A DNA stretch of 33,882 nt from positions 1 to 33,882 of the forward strand of contig JACRIO010000206.1 in the NCBI GenBank assembly GCA_016220035.1, written 5' to 3'. This document shows positions 23,240 to 33,882 of this stretch, piece by piece. The position numbers were made by a program, and so were the translations under genes. The DNA is from Planctomycetota bacterium (GTDB lineage Bacteria; Planctomycetota; UBA1135; GCA-002686595). Below the pieces are notes generated by a model. That model made no database searches. It was not told the origin of the DNA and saw only the letters and a list, made by a program, of their open reading frames with translations. The number at the start of each line of letters is the position of its first letter. Within the stretch, counting starts at the first letter, position 1.

Positions 23240-24472
23240 TCAGGGCACGATGCCGAAGCACAGCGCGTTCGTGAGCCCGCTCTGGTAGCCGGCGGGATCG
23301 TTCGGGTCGCGGTGCCACCACTGCGCGTAAATGAGCTCGCCGGGCAGGAGCGTCGGATCCGCGCCGCTCTGGATGCGGACGTTGAAGTTGTAGGAGAAGA
23401 CGCCGCCGCACGGCCCCGAACCCTGCGACGTCTGCCCGCCCGCGCGCCGGAACGCGCCGATGCAGAACGTCCCGCCCTCGAACGGCTGCGCGTCCTGCGT
23501 GTGCGAGTAGAAGAGCACGCCGCGTTTTCCCGGCGGGACGAGCGTCGCCGTGATGAGGAACGGCGCGGGGTTCGTGAGGCTCGGGAGTCCGCTCCCCGCG
23601 ATCTGCGGGACACAGCCCTGCGAGTTCAGCTTGCCGACGCAGTAGGTGGTGATCGGAGCGTAGCCGCCGTCGTAGGCGTAGTACCCGATGTCGCTGCGCG
23701 ACAGGTCGGGATCGAGCAGCGCCGGATCGCCCGCGTCGATGCACGGCGAACCGGGCCGCAGGTGGAGGTCTCCGCCCGCGAGGTTCCACAACCCCGGATC
23801 GCCCGTGAGGTTGTTCGTGAAGGGTGCTCCCGCGGCGTAGAACGGCCCGCCCGCGCAGTAGACGATCGTTCCGTAAGCGGGGCCCGCGTGATTCGTGCCG
23901 TTGCCCCACACGATGCAGTTCTTCATCCGGATGAAGTCGGTGAAGAGCGCCGCTTCGACGCCGACCGTGTTGTTCACGATCGTGCAGTCGAGCAGGTTGC
24001 TGTCGTAGACCGTGATGACGCCGTAGCCCGCATTGTCGCGCACGATGCAGCGCTCCAGGCGCCCGTCCCACGACTGCACGGCGGACACTCCCCCGGGCAG
24101 AAGTCCCGTGATCGTGAACCCCTCGAACACGATCGAGTCCATCTCGTCGGTGGGCGCGTCGAGGATGAGGATCGACGTCGCGGCTGCCGGTCGCAGCGTG
24201 GTCGCCTCGGCGCCGGCCGTCGCGCGCACGGTGATGCGTTTCGTCAGGTGCACGTTCTCGACGTACGTGCCGGCGGCAACGAGCACGGTGTCGAAGTCCA
24301 GCGTCGTCGGGCGGTCGTGCGCGTACTGGATGCTCGCGTAGGGACTCGCCTGCGTGCCGAGGCCCGGCGCCGTCGCGTTCACGTCGACGTACCAGGTCGT
24401 CTGCGCCGGGACGCGCGCGGCGAGCGCGAGGACGCCGAGGGCGAGGATCGAGGTTCGACGGCTGAGTTTCAT
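23240..24472 (-). CDS. Secreted right-handed beta-helix protein, tandem copy 2 (410 aa)
   Basis: A signal peptide (MKLSRRTSILALGVLALAARVPAQ) is followed by TTWYVDVNATAPG and a parallel beta-helix region (about 25-270). Short turns there follow the pattern VLVAAGTYVEN, ITGLLPGG, CIVRDNAGYGV, CTIVNNTVGV, CIVWGNG, as in polysaccharide-binding or lyase-like and surface proteins. The region ends with SPCIDAGDPALLDPD and SDIGYYAYDGGY. The C-terminal module (about 277-410) starts YCVGKLNSQGC and ends QWWHRDPNDPAGYQSGLTNALCFG. No catalytic residues are evident. GGAG lies upstream of the ATG. It starts 37 bases after the stop of its paralogue at 24510, so co-transcription is likely. Confidence 0.82.
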   Translation of the reverse strand: MKLSRRTSILALGVLALAARVPAQTTWYVDVNATAPGLGTQASPYASIQYAHDRPTTLDFDTVLVAAGTYVENVHLTKRITVRATAGAEATTLRPAAATSILILDAPTDEMDSIVFEGFTITGLLPGGVSAVQSWDGRLERCIVRDNAGYGVITVYDSNLLDCTIVNNTVGVEAALFTDFIRMKNCIVWGNGTNHAGPAYGTIVYCAGGPFYAAGAPFTNNLTGDPGLWNLAGGDLHLRPGSPCIDAGDPALLDPDLSRSDIGYYAYDGGYAPITTYCVGKLNSQGCVPQIAGSGLPSLTNPAPFLITATLVPPGKRGVLFYSHTQDAQPFEGGTFCIGAFRRAGGQTSQGSGPCGGVFSYNFNVRIQSGADPTLLPGELIYAQWWHRDPNDPAGYQSGLTNALCFGIVP

Positions 24473-24509
24473 GAGTGGCTCCGATCGCGAAGGATCCTGG
24501 ATTCTCGCT

Positions 24510-25748
24510 TCACGGCACGATGCCGAAGCAGAGCGCGTTCGTGAGCCCGCTCTGGTAGCCGGCCGGATCGTTGGGATCGCGGTGCCACCACTGCGCGTAG
24601 ACGAGCTCGCCGGGCAGGAGCGTCGGGTCCGCGCCGCTCTGGACGCGGACGTTGAAATTGTAGGAGAAGACCCCGCCGCACGGACCCGCGCCCTGCGACG
24701 TCTGCCCGCCCGCGCGTCGAAACGGGCCAATGCAGAACGTCCCGCCCTCGAACGGTTGCGCGTCCTGCGTGTGCGAGTAGAAGAGCACGCCGCGTTTTCC
24801 CGGCGGAACGAGCGTCGCCGTGATGAGGAACGGCGCGGGGTTCGTGAGGCTCGGGAGCCCGCTCCCCGCGATCTGCGGGACACAGCCCTGCGAGTTCAGC
24901 TTGCCGACGCAGTAGATGGTGATCGGAGCGTAGCCGCCGTCGTAGGCGTAGTACCCGATGTCGCTGCGCGACAGGTCGGGATCGAGGAGCGCCGGATCAC
25001 CCGCATCGACGCACGGCGAGCCGGGGCGCAGGCGGAAGTCGCCACCAGAGACGTTCCACATCCCCGGATCACCGGTGAGGTTGCCCGGCCCCGAGGCGAA
25101 GTAGAACGGTCCCCCCGCGCAGTAGCGGATGTCGGATCCGATCGGCTGCGGACCGGACAGGTGGTTCACGCCGTTGCCCCACACGATGCAGTTCTTCATC
25201 CAGATCGCGTCGGAGAGCGTGGAGCACTCGATGCCGTAGGTGTTGTTCACGATGGTGCAGTCCACGAGCACCGTGTCGTAGGTCGTCTCCACGCCGATGC
25301 CGACGTTGTCACGCACGATGCAGCGCACGAGCGTTCCCTCGCCGGAACGCACCACGCCCTGCGTCGCGGGCGCAACGTGCCCAGTGATCGTGAAGCCCTC
25401 GACCACGAGCACGTCGAGTTCGTCGAGCGGCGCGTTGAGCGACAGCGTCGCGGCCGCGGCGCCGGTGGAACGCAACGTCGTCACCTCCGCTCCTCCGGTG
25501 GTGCGGATCGTGACGCGCTTCGAGAAGGCGAAGTCGTCGACGTACGTACCCGGCGCGACCAGGATCGTGTCGTAGTCGACCGTGCTCGCTTGGTCGTGCG
25601 CGTTTTGGAGGTCCGTGTACGGGCTCGCAAGCGTGCCGCTGCCCGGCGGCGTCGCGTTCACGTCGACGTACCAAGTCGTCTGCGCAGAAGAGCGCGCGGC
25701 GAGGCTCGCAGCGAACACGAGGGAAAGAAGTTGGAATCGGCGCGACAA
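24510..25748 (-). CDS. Secreted right-handed beta-helix protein, tandem copy 1, TTG start (412 aa)
   Basis: It has the same architecture as the gene at 23240: a signal peptide (MSRRFQLLSLVFAASLAARSSAQ), TTWYVDVNATPPG, a beta-helix region with APGTYVDD, CIVRDN, CTIVNNTYGI and CIVWGNG, then the module starting YCVGKLNSQGC. The start is TTG at 25748-25746, decided by a perfect GAGGAGG ribosome-binding site 5 bases upstream (25754-25760) and by the position of the signal peptide. An ATG-initiated version would begin 141 bases upstream and place about 47 unlikely residues before the signal peptide. The last 177 residues differ from the downstream copy at 8 positions, while the first halves are much more diverged. 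glgC ends 200 bases upstream. Confidence 0.84.
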   Translation of the reverse strand: MSRRFQLLSLVFAASLAARSSAQTTWYVDVNATPPGSGTLASPYTDLQNAHDQASTVDYDTILVAPGTYVDDFAFSKRVTIRTTGGAEVTTLRSTGAAAATLSLNAPLDELDVLVVEGFTITGHVAPATQGVVRSGEGTLVRCIVRDNVGIGVETTYDTVLVDCTIVNNTYGIECSTLSDAIWMKNCIVWGNGVNHLSGPQPIGSDIRYCAGGPFYFASGPGNLTGDPGMWNVSGGDFRLRPGSPCVDAGDPALLDPDLSRSDIGYYAYDGGYAPITIYCVGKLNSQGCVPQIAGSGLPSLTNPAPFLITATLVPPGKRGVLFYSHTQDAQPFEGGTFCIGPFRRAGGQTSQGAGPCGGVFSYNFNVRVQSGADPTLLPGELVYAQWWHRDPNDPAGYQSGLTNALCFGIVP

Positions 25749-25753
25749 GGAAA

Positions 25754-25760
25754 CCTCCTC
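25754..25760 (-). promoter_or_regulatory. Strong ribosome-binding site that decides a TTG start
   Basis: GAGGAGG on the minus strand lies 5 bases before the TTG at 25748. It is the best Shine-Dalgarno sequence in the window and supports the non-ATG start. Confidence 0.7.
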
Positions 25761-25948
25761 GATGCGTGGGGTCGTACGCGATGGTGCGCGATCTGCTTGA
25801 TGGCTCGCGCTCGCGCCCGCGTTGCGGACGACTCCAGTTTCTCCGAGAGTGCGCGCGTCGACCAGCCCTGGAGCGCGGACGGAGTACACCTACGCACCGG
25901 AACGCAGAGCGGGCCGTTCGATGCGTACCCGCCGGCGTCGAACCGAGC

Positions 25949-27232
<1,284 letters not shown>

Positions 27233-27429
27233 GCGGCGCTCCGTGAGGGGTGCGGGGCCAGCGCGAGGAGGTTCCAGGTGCGCGTCCGGCCCCAGGATGC
27301 CGCGCCGCGCGCGCGAGCGAAAGTCTCCTCCGGCGCGGAGCGCGCGTTCGGGCCGGAATCCCGGCCGTTTCCCGCGGGTTCGGCCGGGAGCGCGCGGCGC
27401 GGAGCGCGACGTCGCGCCGCGTCGATCGC

Positions 27430-27435
27430 TACAAT
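27430..27435 (+). promoter_or_regulatory. -10 box of the GCS2-CBS/deacylase operon
   Basis: GCTACAAT (TACAAT at 27430-27435) is a 5-of-6 match to TATAAT and lies 27 bases before the ATG at 27463. No -35 box is recognisable at the usual distance. Confidence 0.5.
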
Positions 27436-27462
27436 CCCGCGCCGCGATCCACCCGAGAACCC

Positions 27463-29376
<1,914 letters not shown>

Positions 29377-29390
29377 TCGAGCGGAGGGAC

Positions 29391-30341
29391 ATGCACCTCT
29401 CCGGCTTTCGCCGCGACGAGCCGCTCGAGCGCGTGCTCGGCGCCTGCCAAGGCCGCGCGTCCGGACCGCTCGTGATCGCGATCGCGGGAATCCACGGCAA
29501 CGAGCCGGCGGGCGTCGTGGCGCTGCGCCGCGTGCTGCGCGAGCTCGTGCCGCACGCGCAGACGCTGCGCGGGCGATTCGTCGCGCTCACGGGCAACCGC
29601 GCGGGCCTCGCGCGCGGCGTGCGCGGCGTCGACCACGACCTGAACCGGTACTGGACGCGCGCGTCGATCGCGGAGGCGCGCTCGAAGGCTCCAGAGGCGC
29701 GCGACACGGAACAGAAGGAGCTCGTCGAGCTCGCCGAAGCCCTCGAACGCGAGTTCGCACGCGCGCCGGGCCCGGTGACGCTGCTCGACCTGCACTCGAC
29801 GTCCGGGCCCACGCCGCCGTTCACGCTGCACGCCGACGAGCTCCGCGCGGTCGAGCTCGCCCGCGCGCTCGACGTGGCCGCGCTGTTCGGCCTCGAAATG
29901 CTGCTCGGCAGCACGCTCGTCGACTGGACCCACAAGCTCGGCCACACCGGTCTCGTGATCGAAGGCGGCCAGAACGAAGCGGAGGACACGGCCGACCACC
30001 ACGAGTCCGCGCTGTGGATCGCGCTCGCGCACGCGGGCGTGCTCGACGCGAACGCGCTCCCCGACCTCGCGGCCCACCGCGCGCGCCTCACGCGCGCCGC
30101 CGGCCCGACGCCGCGCGCACTGACGATCTGCCACCGCCACGTGATCCCCGAGGGCGAGCGCTTCGAGATGCTCCCCGGCTGGTCGGGCTTCGATCCCGTG
30201 CGCGAAGGCGACATGCTCGCGCGCGGCGGCCCCACGCTGGAGCAGGAGCTCCGCGCGCCGTACGACGCGACGCTGATCATGCCCCGCTACCAGGGCGCGG
30301 GCAGCGACGGGTTCTTCCTCGCGCGGGCGAATCCCCGCTGA
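29391..30341 (+). CDS. Aspartoacylase/succinylglutamate-desuccinylase-like zinc deacylase (316 aa)
   Basis: An M14-like zinc hydrolase of the AstE/AspA family, which removes acyl groups from amino acids. Zinc ligands are His35 and Glu38 in GIHGNEPAG and His135 in LLDLHSTSG. Substrate-binding Asn-Arg occurs in DHDLNRYW (85-86), and the catalytic Glu is in VIEGGQNE (Glu191). All key residues are present, so it is probably active; the acyl donor is unknown. The ATG at 29391 has GGAGG only 3 bases upstream. A GTG at 29373 overlapping the preceding stop would add six residues and is a real alternative. It pairs an amide-bond breaker with the amide-bond-forming GCS2 protein. It ends 5 bases from the convergent ParA gene. 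Confidence 0.88.
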   Translation: MHLSGFRRDEPLERVLGACQGRASGPLVIAIAGIHGNEPAGVVALRRVLRELVPHAQTLRGRFVALTGNRAGLARGVRGVDHDLNRYWTRASIAEARSKAPEARDTEQKELVELAEALEREFARAPGPVTLLDLHSTSGPTPPFTLHADELRAVELARALDVAALFGLEMLLGSTLVDWTHKLGHTGLVIEGGQNEAEDTADHHESALWIALAHAGVLDANALPDLAAHRARLTRAAGPTPRALTICHRHVIPEGERFEMLPGWSGFDPVREGDMLARGGPTLEQELRAPYDATLIMPRYQGAGSDGFFLARANPR

Positions 30342-30346
30342 GCCTG

Positions 30347-31150
30347 CTACGCGACGACGGCGCGCGCGCGGCCCACGAGCCCCTTCGCGAAGAGCTCCTC
30401 GGCGAGCAGGTCGAAGTCGAGGCACGCATCGGACGCGGGATCGACGACCTGGATCGGCGCGCCGGCGCCGGCGGCTTCGCGCAGTCGGTCGTGTGTGCGG
30501 ATCGCGGCGTCGAGGAGGCGCGCGCCGAAGCGCAGTTCGAGCGCGATGAGGACCTCGCGCAGGAACGGCACGCGTCGGTCGAAGAGGGTCGCGAGCACGC
30601 GTGTCTCGAACGGGTGCTCCAGCTCGGCCTTCAGCTCCGCGAGGATCGCGTCGGCCTTCACGGCGCCCTGGAGCGAGTACGCGCCGGTCTCGACGACCAA
30701 CAACGCCGTATCGCAGGCCCTCAACGCGTTCTTCGCGAGCACGCCGTCGACGCGCGGCGGGCAGTCGAGGAGCACGACGTCGAAGATGCCGTCGAGCTCC
30801 TCCAGCGCGAGCTTCAACCGCTGTTCGGGCTGGAGCACGCGCGCGCTCTCCTCCTCGAAGCGCGCGAGCTCGAGCGTCGCGGGTATCAACCACACCCCGC
30901 CGGGCGCGGCGAAGAGCGCGGCGTCGGCGCGCGAGCTCCCTGACAGCACTTCGAGCGTCGTCGCTTCGCCCGGCGCGGGCGCGCACGAGAGCGAGAGCGT
31001 CGCGTGCGCCTGCGGATCGAGGTCCACCAGCAGCGTGCGCAGCCCGAGGCGCGCGAACGCGCCGGCCAGGTTCACGGCGCTGGTCGTCTTGCCGCAGCCG
31101 CCTTTTTGATTCACGAACGCGAGGACGTGCACCAGCTCTTCACCCTTCAT
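30347..31150 (-). CDS. ParA/Soj-family ATPase (267 aa)
   Basis: A deviant Walker A P-loop ATPase: NQKGGCGKTTSAVNLA (14-29, with the signature Lys16 and Lys21), LLVDLDPQAHATLSLS, and Walker B VVLLDCPPRVDGVLAKNAL. The family moves DNA or protein cargo by ATP-driven dimerisation. No ParB or parS-like site is next to it, so a role in chromosome or plasmid partition is not indicated; it may position another complex. It is last in a minus-strand unit, 11 bases after the YbjQ gene. GGAG lies close to the ATG (spacing 2). A GTG six codons downstream is possible. Confidence 0.88.
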   Translation of the reverse strand: MKGEELVHVLAFVNQKGGCGKTTSAVNLAGAFARLGLRTLLVDLDPQAHATLSLSCAPAPGEATTLEVLSGSSRADAALFAAPGGVWLIPATLELARFEEESARVLQPEQRLKLALEELDGIFDVVLLDCPPRVDGVLAKNALRACDTALLVVETGAYSLQGAVKADAILAELKAELEHPFETRVLATLFDRRVPFLREVLIALELRFGARLLDAAIRTHDRLREAAGAGAPIQVVDPASDACLDFDLLAEELFAKGLVGRARAVVA

Positions 31151-31161
31151 TGCTCCGAAGC

Positions 31162-31506
31162 TCAGCTTCGAGGCTCCGCTTCGATGACCACCGCGGTGCC
31201 GTACGCGAGCACCTCGGTCACTCCGGCCGCGATCTCGTTCGCGTCGTAGCGCATCGCCACGATCGCGTTCGCGCCGACGTCGCGCGCATGGCGCACCATG
31301 AGCTCGTACGCTTCCGAGCGCGCCTTCTCGGCGAGCTCGGTGTAGAGCGTGATGTTGCCGCCGACGAGCGTCTGCAGGCCGGCGCCGAACGTTCCGATGA
31401 AGGAACGGCTGCGCACGGTGATGCCGCGCACGACGCCGAGGTAGCGCGTGATGCGCCAGCCCTCGAACGAGTTCGCCGTCGTGACCCAGGGATCGCCGCT
31501 CGCCAT
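31162..31506 (-). CDS. YbjQ/UPF0145-family protein (114 aa)
   Basis: A small protein of the YbjQ (DUF74) family, whose function is unknown. It shows [15 protein letters not shown] near the N-terminus, [37 protein letters not shown], and a hydrophobic end [15 protein letters not shown], matching the family's full length (about 105-115 aa). MASGDPW at 31506 has an AGAGG ribosome-binding site 6 bases upstream; a longer form with 22 extra residues is less likely. It is sandwiched between two ParA/MinD-type ATPase genes in the same orientation. Confidence 0.87.
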   Translation of the reverse strand: MASGDPWVTTANSFEGWRITRYLGVVRGITVRSRSFIGTFGAGLQTLVGGNITLYTELAEKARSEAYELMVRHARDVGANAIVAMRYDANEIAAGVTEVLAYGTAVVIEAEPRS

Positions 31507-31588
31507 GCCTTGCCTCTCCACGTGGAGCATGCAGGTCGGGAGTGCTCGGTTCAACGGCGGCGACGCGAGCACTTCGCGTCCCGCGCGG

Positions 31589-32470
31589 TCAACGCAGCGC
31601 CCTGCGCGCCTTGTCGTAGAACGCGCTCGTCGTCCGGGCGTGATCGATCGGCCCCCACGCGGACACGTGCGCGAATGCGCGCGCGGCGCGGCTCTCCGGT
31701 TCGTGCACGGCGACCGGCACGCGCGCCTGGACGCTGCGCGCGACGGCGTCGTCGGCCGGAACCCAACCGATGAACTCCGGCGACGCGCCGAGGAAGCGCA
31801 GCGAGGCGGCCTTGAAACGGTCCCACGCGCCGTGCGCGTCGGCCTCGGTCGGCACGCGGTTCACCACGACGCCCGTGCGAACGTGCGGGTTGACCATGTG
31901 CGCGCGCTTGTAGAGCGCGTAGGCGTCCGAGAGCGCCGTGACCTCGTGGTTCGTGACGACGATCAAGGTGCTCGTCGCCGCGAGGTGCGCCACGGTCGAG
32001 TACTGGAGCCCCGCGCCGTGGTCGATGATCATCAAATCGAAGCGCTGTTCGAGCGGGAGGAGCGCCTTGAAGAGCTTGTCGAGCTCCCGCCGCGTCGGAT
32101 TCGCGAGCGCGTGCCGTCCGACGCCGCCGGAAAGCAGCCGAATCCCCTCCGGCCCCTCGACGAGCGCCGTTTCCGCGTCGACCTGATCGTCGAGGATGTG
32201 GCCGAGGTCGTAGCGCGGCGAGAGCCCGAGGAGGAGGTGCGCGTTGGCGAGGCCGGCGTCCCAGTCGACGAGCAGGACGCGCTCACCGCGCCGCGCGCGG
32301 AGGACGGCGAGGTTGGAAGCGAGGATGCTCTTGCCCGTCCCGCCCTTCCCGCTGGCGACGCAGACGACGCGGGCGCCGCGCGTTTCGTCCGCCTGGATCC
32401 GCTCGCCCGCATGCATCCACTTGGTGAACGACCGCAACCGAGACAGGTCGAAGCGGGAGGTGTCGAGCAT
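31589..32470 (-). CDS. FlhG/MinD-like ATPase (293 aa)
   Basis: A P-loop ATPase with the MinD-type Walker [19 protein letters not shown] (38-55), followed by [28 protein letters not shown] and [21 protein letters not shown], the arrangement of FlhG/YlxH/FleN proteins. Walker B is [11 protein letters not shown]. FlhG proteins control flagellar number and placement with FlhF, but no flagellar gene is in the window, so the role is uncertain. The N-terminal 32 residues precede the P-loop. The start at 32470 lacks a clear ribosome-binding site. It leads a likely unit with YbjQ and ParA. Confidence 0.85.
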   Translation of the reverse strand: MLDTSRFDLSRLRSFTKWMHAGERIQADETRGARVVCVASGKGGTGKSILASNLAVLRARRGERVLLVDWDAGLANAHLLLGLSPRYDLGHILDDQVDAETALVEGPEGIRLLSGGVGRHALANPTRRELDKLFKALLPLEQRFDLMIIDHGAGLQYSTVAHLAATSTLIVVTNHEVTALSDAYALYKRAHMVNPHVRTGVVVNRVPTEADAHGAWDRFKAASLRFLGASPEFIGWVPADDAVARSVQARVPVAVHEPESRAARAFAHVSAWGPIDHARTTSAFYDKARRALR

Positions 32471-32851
32471 GGATCCGAGAGGTCGTCACGAGTGCGCGTC
32501 GAGGTGGAGCGCGTACTCTGGCCGAGCGTCGCGGGGTCGTCAATCGGTGGGAGCGGTCGGCGGGCCGTGCGCGACGGGCGAGCGCGAATCCTGGGCGCGA
32601 GAATCCACGAAGAAGTGAGCGCGTGGCCTTGACGCGGACCGTTCGAGCCACTCCTCCCAGCGTGCTGCTCCCGAGGCGCACGCTCGATAGCACCGACGAC
32701 CTCGCACCGGTGCACGCCCCACGCGCTTGCGTGTGCGGACTCGAGCCGAGCGTGGTCCCGCGCCGCCGAAACTCGCTCGGAGCACCCCCGATCCTCTCGG
32801 CCTCGGGTTCGTCTCCCTCTCAGTCGAGCAATTGCCGACCGTAGTCGAGCT
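32471..32851. other. Intergenic region, 381 bases
   Basis: It lies between the FlhG-like gene start and the stop of the PD40 gene, both on the minus strand. A minus-strand GCTATCGA (32684-32691) resembles the recurring -10 motif but is about 214 bases from the start codon. Open frames here are short and Arg-rich. I see no gene, tRNA or clear terminator. Confidence 0.4.
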
Positions 32852-33844
32852 CTACGGTTCCCAGAGAACGGCAACGGCCTGCGAGGAGTTCGCCGTCCCG
32901 CCCGCCGGGCAGAACGTCGGGTCCGCATCGCGGTAGTACGCCTGGTAGTGCCGCGTGGCACCGATCGGGATCGGATCGCCAACGATCGCGGAACGCGCGG
33001 AGATGGACGGCTCCCCCGCCTCGGGAAAGAGCGCGAACCCGCCCGCGGCGGTGCGCGCTTGGATGCGCCTGAGGAACCCGCCGACGCAGCGCAGCCCATC
33101 GCCGAACGGCGCGACCAACTCGGCCTCCGTCCCCTGGAACAGGATCACGAGCGTCGCGGGGCTCCCGCCGGAGAACGAGAACGAGAGCGAATCCGCCGAG
33201 AGGTTGGCTGCTCCGGTCGCGATGAGTTGACCACCACCGGTCCCGCGCGAGTTCTGACACCCACGACCCGGGCTCCCCGCGTTGCCGCAAGGACACGCAC
33301 CGCTCGAGCCGTCGCCGAAGCAATAGGAGTGCGGCGGAGTCGGGCCACGGTCGCGAAGGAACACGTCCTGGGCCGAGTTGGTGTCGCCGGGGACGACGGT
33401 GTTGTCCGAGGCTGCAAACGTGACCCATCGCCCGTCCGCAGAAATGGCCGGGAGGATGCCACCGTTGAAAAGTTCCTGCCCCGGTATCACCTCACTCACC
33501 TTCTGGGTGACGCGCGTGACCAGATCGTGTGTGAAGACGTCCCAGTAGAAGCCTGTGTCCCCCGGAACGAGCGATGTGGCCGCACTGAGAAAAGCGACGA
33601 CACGGCCGTCATAGGATATCGGCGAGGAGGTGTATCCGATGCAGCAGTCAGCCCCGCTCCCGCTGTTGCCCTGGAGCCCCGTCGACGAGACGCTGACTCC
33701 AGACCTCCTGACATAGGTCCCGGTTGACGGTGCGGTTGGATCGGCGATCGGAGCTTGTTTTCCCGAGGGAACTGGTGTTCCGTCGTCGCGGACACATCCC
33801 CCCTGGGGTGCGCACCCAAACCTGTCCGCTTTTTCGGCGCGCAC
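32852..33844 (-). CDS. 5'-truncated PD40-repeat protein with C-terminal Cys-rich module (up to 330 aa)
   Basis: From residue 50 the protein has two beta-propeller-like (PD40/TolB-type) units: SVSSTGLQGN ... SSPISYDGRVVAFLSAATSLVPGDTGFYWDVFTHD and PAISADGRWVTFAASDNTVVPGDTNSAQDVFLRDRG. From residue 174 the Cys-rich module follows (YCFGDGSSGACPCGNAGSPGRGC, FGDGLRCVGG, YYRDADPTFCPAGG). Full-length relatives normally have a signal peptide and more repeats. Here residues 1-49 are encoded by the repeat element that begins at 33695, with a weak GTG start at 33844 and no signal peptide. I read this as a gene disrupted by insertion; the original 5' part may lie beyond the window. It is probably non-functional unless a promoter within the element drives it. 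Confidence 0.6.
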   Translation of the reverse strand: MRAEKADRFGCAPQGGCVRDDGTPVPSGKQAPIADPTAPSTGTYVRRSGVSVSSTGLQGNSGSGADCCIGYTSSPISYDGRVVAFLSAATSLVPGDTGFYWDVFTHDLVTRVTQKVSEVIPGQELFNGGILPAISADGRWVTFAASDNTVVPGDTNSAQDVFLRDRGPTPPHSYCFGDGSSGACPCGNAGSPGRGCQNSRGTGGGQLIATGAANLSADSLSFSFSGGSPATLVILFQGTEAELVAPFGDGLRCVGGFLRRIQARTAAGGFALFPEAGEPSISARSAIVGDPIPIGATRHYQAYYRDADPTFCPAGGTANSSQAVAVLWEP

Positions 33845-33882
33845 GGGCCAGGGTAGGGGGATGCCCCCGCCGTCCCAGCAAG
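33695..33882 (+). mobile_element. Small inverted-repeat element, copy 3, cut by the window end
   Basis: The left end 33695-33713 matches 3872-3890 at 17 of 19 bases. The internal sequence follows the 3872 copy, with a 25-base identical block at 33805-33829 (containing the palindrome GGGTGCGCACCC at 33806-33817) and conserved stretches such as GCTTGTTT and CCGAGGGAA around 33754-33772. The right end is outside the window. It interrupts the PD40 gene whose reading frame enters it at about 33697. Confidence 0.5.

Noticed and set aside
30347-31150. A plasmid or chromosome partition locus
   Set aside because: No parB gene or parS-like repeat lies near the ParA gene.
32641-32670. A tRNA T-arm-like sequence (GTTCGAGCC)
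   Set aside because: No matching acceptor stem, D-arm or anticodon arm could be assembled around it.

Overview
The window is GC-rich, densely coding bacterial chromosome. Three secreted proteins share a C-terminal Cys-rich module (an FC-x-GD start, a CPCGN-like Cys cluster, and a late YYR...FC block). Two others share a second C-terminal module (YC-x-GKLNSQGC ... QWWHRDPND). From memory, both modules are typical of deep-branching Planctomycetota (Poly30/Pla163-type genomes). The lineage is therefore an inference; no rRNA or other marker gene is present.

Layout. 1-2341: a minus-strand pair, a secreted helical protein and a helix-hairpin-helix-like protein, ending in a very strong hairpin. 2746-3759: a secreted alpha/beta hydrolase. 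3760-4409: a gene-free stretch holding a small inverted-repeat-bounded element and a degenerate second copy; a third copy lies at the right edge of the window. 4410-7189 (minus): glycogen synthase followed by an ATP-grasp ligase. 7365-10135 (minus): two secreted proteins with the Cys-rich module. 10396-18469 (plus): a run containing three more ATP-grasp ligases, a peptidase S51-like protein, an Fes-like esterase, a secreted DUF6263-like protein and a COG4947-like esterase. 18531-18980 (minus): an extremely basic low-complexity protein. 19113-23013 (plus): a large secreted toroid protein, then a two-gene unit of a metzincin-like protein and a possible NTR/TIMP-like partner. 23240-25748 (minus): a tandem pair of beta-helix proteins with almost identical 3' halves. 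25949-27232 (minus): glgC, divergent from 27463-30341, a GCS2-CBS ligase plus an aspartoacylase-like deacylase. 30347-32470 (minus): a FlhG-like ATPase, a YbjQ protein and a ParA ATPase. 32852-33844 (minus): a PD40/Cys-module gene whose 5' end is replaced by the repeat element.

How they fit together. glgA and glgC supply ADP-glucose and glycogen. Around them sit five predicted amide-bond-forming enzymes (four ATP-grasp, one GCS2) and four predicted hydrolases (S51-like, two esterases, one aspartoacylase). I read the 4410-18469 and 27463-30341 blocks as one candidate uncharacterised ligase/hydrolase pathway making and trimming a small amide- or peptide-type product. The product cannot be named from sequence.

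Regulatory signals are sparse. A recurring GCTA-nnnT -10-like motif lies upstream of several genes, and strong GC hairpins without U-tracts mark several gene ends. I saw no tRNA, rRNA, CRISPR array, complete IS or origin.
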